Origin: Ecdyonurus torrentis
Taxonomy: Eukaryota; Arthropoda; Insecta; Ephemeroptera; Heptageniidae
Assembly: GCA_949318235.1 (NCBI GenBank)
Contig: OX439132.1
Coordinates: 29,630,243-29,694,242, forward strand
Reading direction: 5' to 3'
DNA: 64,000 bases
The notes below the pieces were generated by a model. It did no database searches and was not told the origin of the DNA. It was given only the letters and a program-made list of their open reading frames with translations. This document shows, piece by piece, positions 60,942 through 64,000 of this stretch (position 1 is its first letter; each line of letters opens with the position of its first letter). The translations under genes and the position numbers were made by a program.

Positions 60942-63900
60942 CTGAAACATCAACATTGTTTTAGTAATAAGCCACTTGAAAACACACATTCATATGTTTA
61001 TATTGTCATCAAGATCATAGTGTACCACACAATTGCTAACTACAGGCATCAAGATGACATCATATTGTTATGTATTGCTACCGCTGTTCGCTATAATTTG
61101 TATATAAGTTTGCAGTAACGACAAAGTCAACAGATACAAGTAAAAAAAATTCGATTGAACTTAATTCTTGCCTCTCTCTATGTACATGTATTTTCCAAAA
61201 TGTTACACGCATATATATGATTATTGATTACCAATTTTTTTTCAAAATAAAAAACATTACAATTTTCCATCGGACAATAAAAGTTTTAATATAATGCATA
61301 TTAGAAGCATTGGTTAGTTTAGAATGCTTTTTTCCCGTCTTTTTAAAATAAAAATGAAGTAAAGGTGAACAAGTAGGTATAAAATACATTAACTTCGCCC
61401 CCGCTTGACATCACTAAAAAAAAGTGAATCTTTTACTCGTGACATTGAACCTCGGTATAGTGTAAATGTCACCTCCGACCTTTTCCAAGCTCAACGAAAA
61501 CTTTACATCATAAAAAACTTAGACGTGTGGGACTTTTTCACACGGCAAACATAGTTATTTCACAAAAATAAAAAAAAAGTAACCTTTTTTCGAAATTTTT
61601 TTGTGGGAAGTAAAATATTAAATTAAATAATCGTCCTTTATTATAAATAAAAATAATAGCAATACATTTATCTTGAAAGGTCAAGGTTTAGGCTGAACAA
61701 CAAGTCTAGCCTACTCATACAACTAGCACAGGTTATTGTAATTAATTAATTATATAGTATACGTGATTGAAATAAATAAAGAAAAAATTGATAATGATAT
61801 ATTGTGATTCTGTCTTCATTATAAAATTTCGTTGACAAATGTTATAGATTGAAACGTATTGTCAATGTTTATAACAGGTCATGAAGTAAGAATAACTTCC
61901 TATAGCAAGCATCAAATTAAAACAATAAATTGAGTATATGCGTGCGGGTGTTTATAATTCTTGTCACCTCTCGTCTCATAATAAATTTTATCATTGTATA
62001 AACTCTATTTAGTATATAAGCGCCTTATTTCAAACCGTCTCATAAATCGCCGTTCATTGTACTTGAAAACAAATGATTTTACTTCGCGTTCTCTTTTACT
62101 TATAAACTGGAAATATTGGACTATTTGCGTCGTAATTTTGTATGAAATCAAAACAATAAAGATTCTATAATTTATTAGTAAATGAGAACTTATATTTCAA
62201 ACTATAGTTTGGAAAAAATTACAATATTATAGTTGTATAAATATTATACAATGAGGAACAACAAACTAATAATAATATAATAAATATTATTAGGGGGTAA
62301 TTTTATACCATATTCTAATTTCATTAAGTGTCTTAACTTATTTTTTCAAAATTGAAAAATAACGTAACGGTCGGTAGCTTTGCATGTGGTGTGGACGCAG
62401 CAAAAAGTTACCGACTGTGACGTCATTTCGCTACTTTCAAAAATTAATTTAAAATACTTCAAAATTAGAAATTCACATATCTATAGGGTCTATGCATTCA
62501 TGTTAAAGTCAACGCCATGTTGGATAACTCAATAACATGGGTGACATAGGCAAATAAAATCATTTTGCCAGTTTAAAATCACTATGCAATATTTTTGAGA
62601 GCATTGATGTTGTAAATATGTTGAATTAGTATCTCAAGTATGTGAGAAAAATAACAATAACAAAAAATTAACCGATTTCTCAAAGAAATTTGGCTTAAAT
62701 GAAGTTTGTCCTATGCTGAGTGATGTTATGCACTACTCCAGTATGGCCTCCAAGCGCAATAAATATGATGTCATCCGCATACAACCTATAGTTTCAGGAC
62801 GCTGTCCTCTTTTTAAATATGCAATAAAATTACCCCCCCCCCCCCCTCCCCAATTTTTTTTAGTCTTCCTTATTGTTAAAAAATTATTCCAAAATGAAAT
62901 AGTCAGCTACATAATAGGATAGGTGTTCTCCGGACCCTGTATGACCTCTGTGAAATGATCACACAGGTAAAGTAGAGAGTCAAGTAGACTTGATGGCGGG
63001 TTCATGACAAAAATCTCGCGCTCAGCTCAGACAGACGGACGAGAGGTTTTGGCGGTGTGTATATGACTCACACGCCGACCGTACGTATATTATACATTAT
63101 ACACATACAAGACAGCAAGGTCTAACCCGCCTCCAGAACTGGGTCATGGTTCCCTTCCTTTTCTTTTCATGTGGTGACACTGTATAGCGCCACCTGTCAA
63201 CTCCACTTTACTTTATAGTACCATGTACCATCACTAGGGGAGGCCAGCGTCCCACACCAATAATATAATTATAACCCATCATATAGCAATCAAAACCTGT
63301 GTGAGGTATTATGAATATATTATTACCTTGCACTCTTATGTATATCAAAGTTTGTATGAATACACAAATAGAAAGTATGAAATTGAAACGGGGAAATTGT
63401 GATGTAATATTACGTACGTACTCTACTTGGCTCTTTGCCCTCTCATTTTGTTTTTTATAGTGCGAATTTATATTATGTATACAATTGCAAATCAAGAAGA
63501 TGTACTGAAACTGATAAAAACACATGAAATGTTTTAGTTTGATAGAATTATTATTATGGTGGATAATAATAAAAAAAAATGTGTGTATGCCCATCATTTG
63601 GTATCCAATTTCCGCAATCTTGAGACAGGGAAATATGCACGAATATCAATTACTAGAGCAAAATATGTTTTCATTGTTCTACAGCAAACAATAATAAAAG
63701 ACAATATTTTTCTCTCTTCTTGCAATTTTGAATACATAGAGGTTCGACTATACCAGCGAGACAGACATGAAAACAACACGCAACTAAAATTTCATCAAAA
63801 CACACTCTTTTCTTACGAAAACCTATACAACTATGAAATTGCATACTTTGTAGTCAGTTTCATTTTCTTTAATAACTCAGTTACAATATACGATCTTCCA

Positions 63901-64000
63901 AAAATAAATAAATGATTATCTAATGTCTTTATGTAAATACTTCACTTTTTTTTTTTTTTTTTTAATTTTTTACATATAATATTATTTTGTATATATAACG
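60942..64000 (-). other. Trio intron running off the right edge
   Basis: AT-rich. It holds an imperfect inverted repeat around 62365-62425 (ggtcggtagcttt and aaagttaccgactg) and a CpG-containing stretch 63000-63100 upstream of a weak candidate first exon (62946-63005). Frames at 63208-63915 have no coding character I can support. Confidence 0.5.
62946..63005 (-). CDS. Weak candidate first exon before the Trio SH3 exon
   Basis: ATG at 63005, 20 codons (MNPPSSLLDSLLYLCDHFTE), possible donor gag|gtcata, phase 0 as the SH3 exon 60941 requires. The donor is poor and the segment short; reported because upstream sequence is locally CpG-rich with a TATA-like stretch. Confidence 0.25.

Noticed and set aside
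62915..62945. Resemblance of cagggtccggag (minus strand) to the start of the Trio SH3 exon
   Set aside because: Only about 12 nt match and the frame then stops; treated as chance rather than an exon duplication.
63208..63915. Frames of 119-129 codons on both strands near the right edge
   Set aside because: AT-rich, no splice signals in register, no recognisable family.

Overview
The window is AT-rich, intron-rich animal DNA. It has arthropod-type genes, canonical GT/AG introns, dense (TA)n, (GA/CT)n and (CA)n microsatellites and many small fold-back elements. Trio keeps its kinase domain and the simple repeats are very dense. I infer an arthropod, plausibly a crustacean, but the sequence alone does not fix the lineage. 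All gene models below were built by hand from reading frames, splice signals and intron phase.

Plus strand, left to right. A satellite block (about 230-1990) is split by a 660-bp hAT-type element. The last two exons of a single-pass membrane protein with a Ser/Pro-rich tail and a PDZ-ligand end follow (4007-7328). Next is a VAT1-type oxidoreductase, with a probable 5' exon near 10.5 kb and coding exons at 15060-19119; its large first intron carries a 2-kb self-complementary element. A 5S-rRNA-headed SINE lies at 20.3-20.6 kb. Then come a two-exon gene for a secreted, disordered, charge-patterned protein (21870-24174) and a four-exon secreted C-type lectin (25979-27245) with a fold-back just past its stop. 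The stretch 27.3-30.3 kb is mostly MITEs and (TA)n.

Minus strand, right half. A PHF7/G2E3/pineapple-eye type zinc-finger gene (36326 down to 30402) lies downstream of the 3' half of a Trio/Kalirin gene, which runs from about 61 kb down to 37.2 kb. The Trio part encodes SH3, the second DH-PH (Rho GEF) module, a short linker without visible SH3-2 or Ig, and a C-terminal protein kinase. The exons for SEC14, spectrin repeats, DH1 and PH1 must lie beyond the right edge.

The most interesting observation is in the long Trio intron upstream of the exon at 49634-49721. At least three candidate alternative first exons (57742-57784, 56417-56507, 53689-53983) all end in phase 1, as that exon requires. 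Two of them are preceded by the identical predicted initiator 10-mer GTCAGTATGC. This would give GEF2-plus-kinase short isoforms, like vertebrate Kalirin 'Duet' and nematode UNC-73E. The transposon content is unusually rich in long hairpins, several of which recur as families in introns of different genes.
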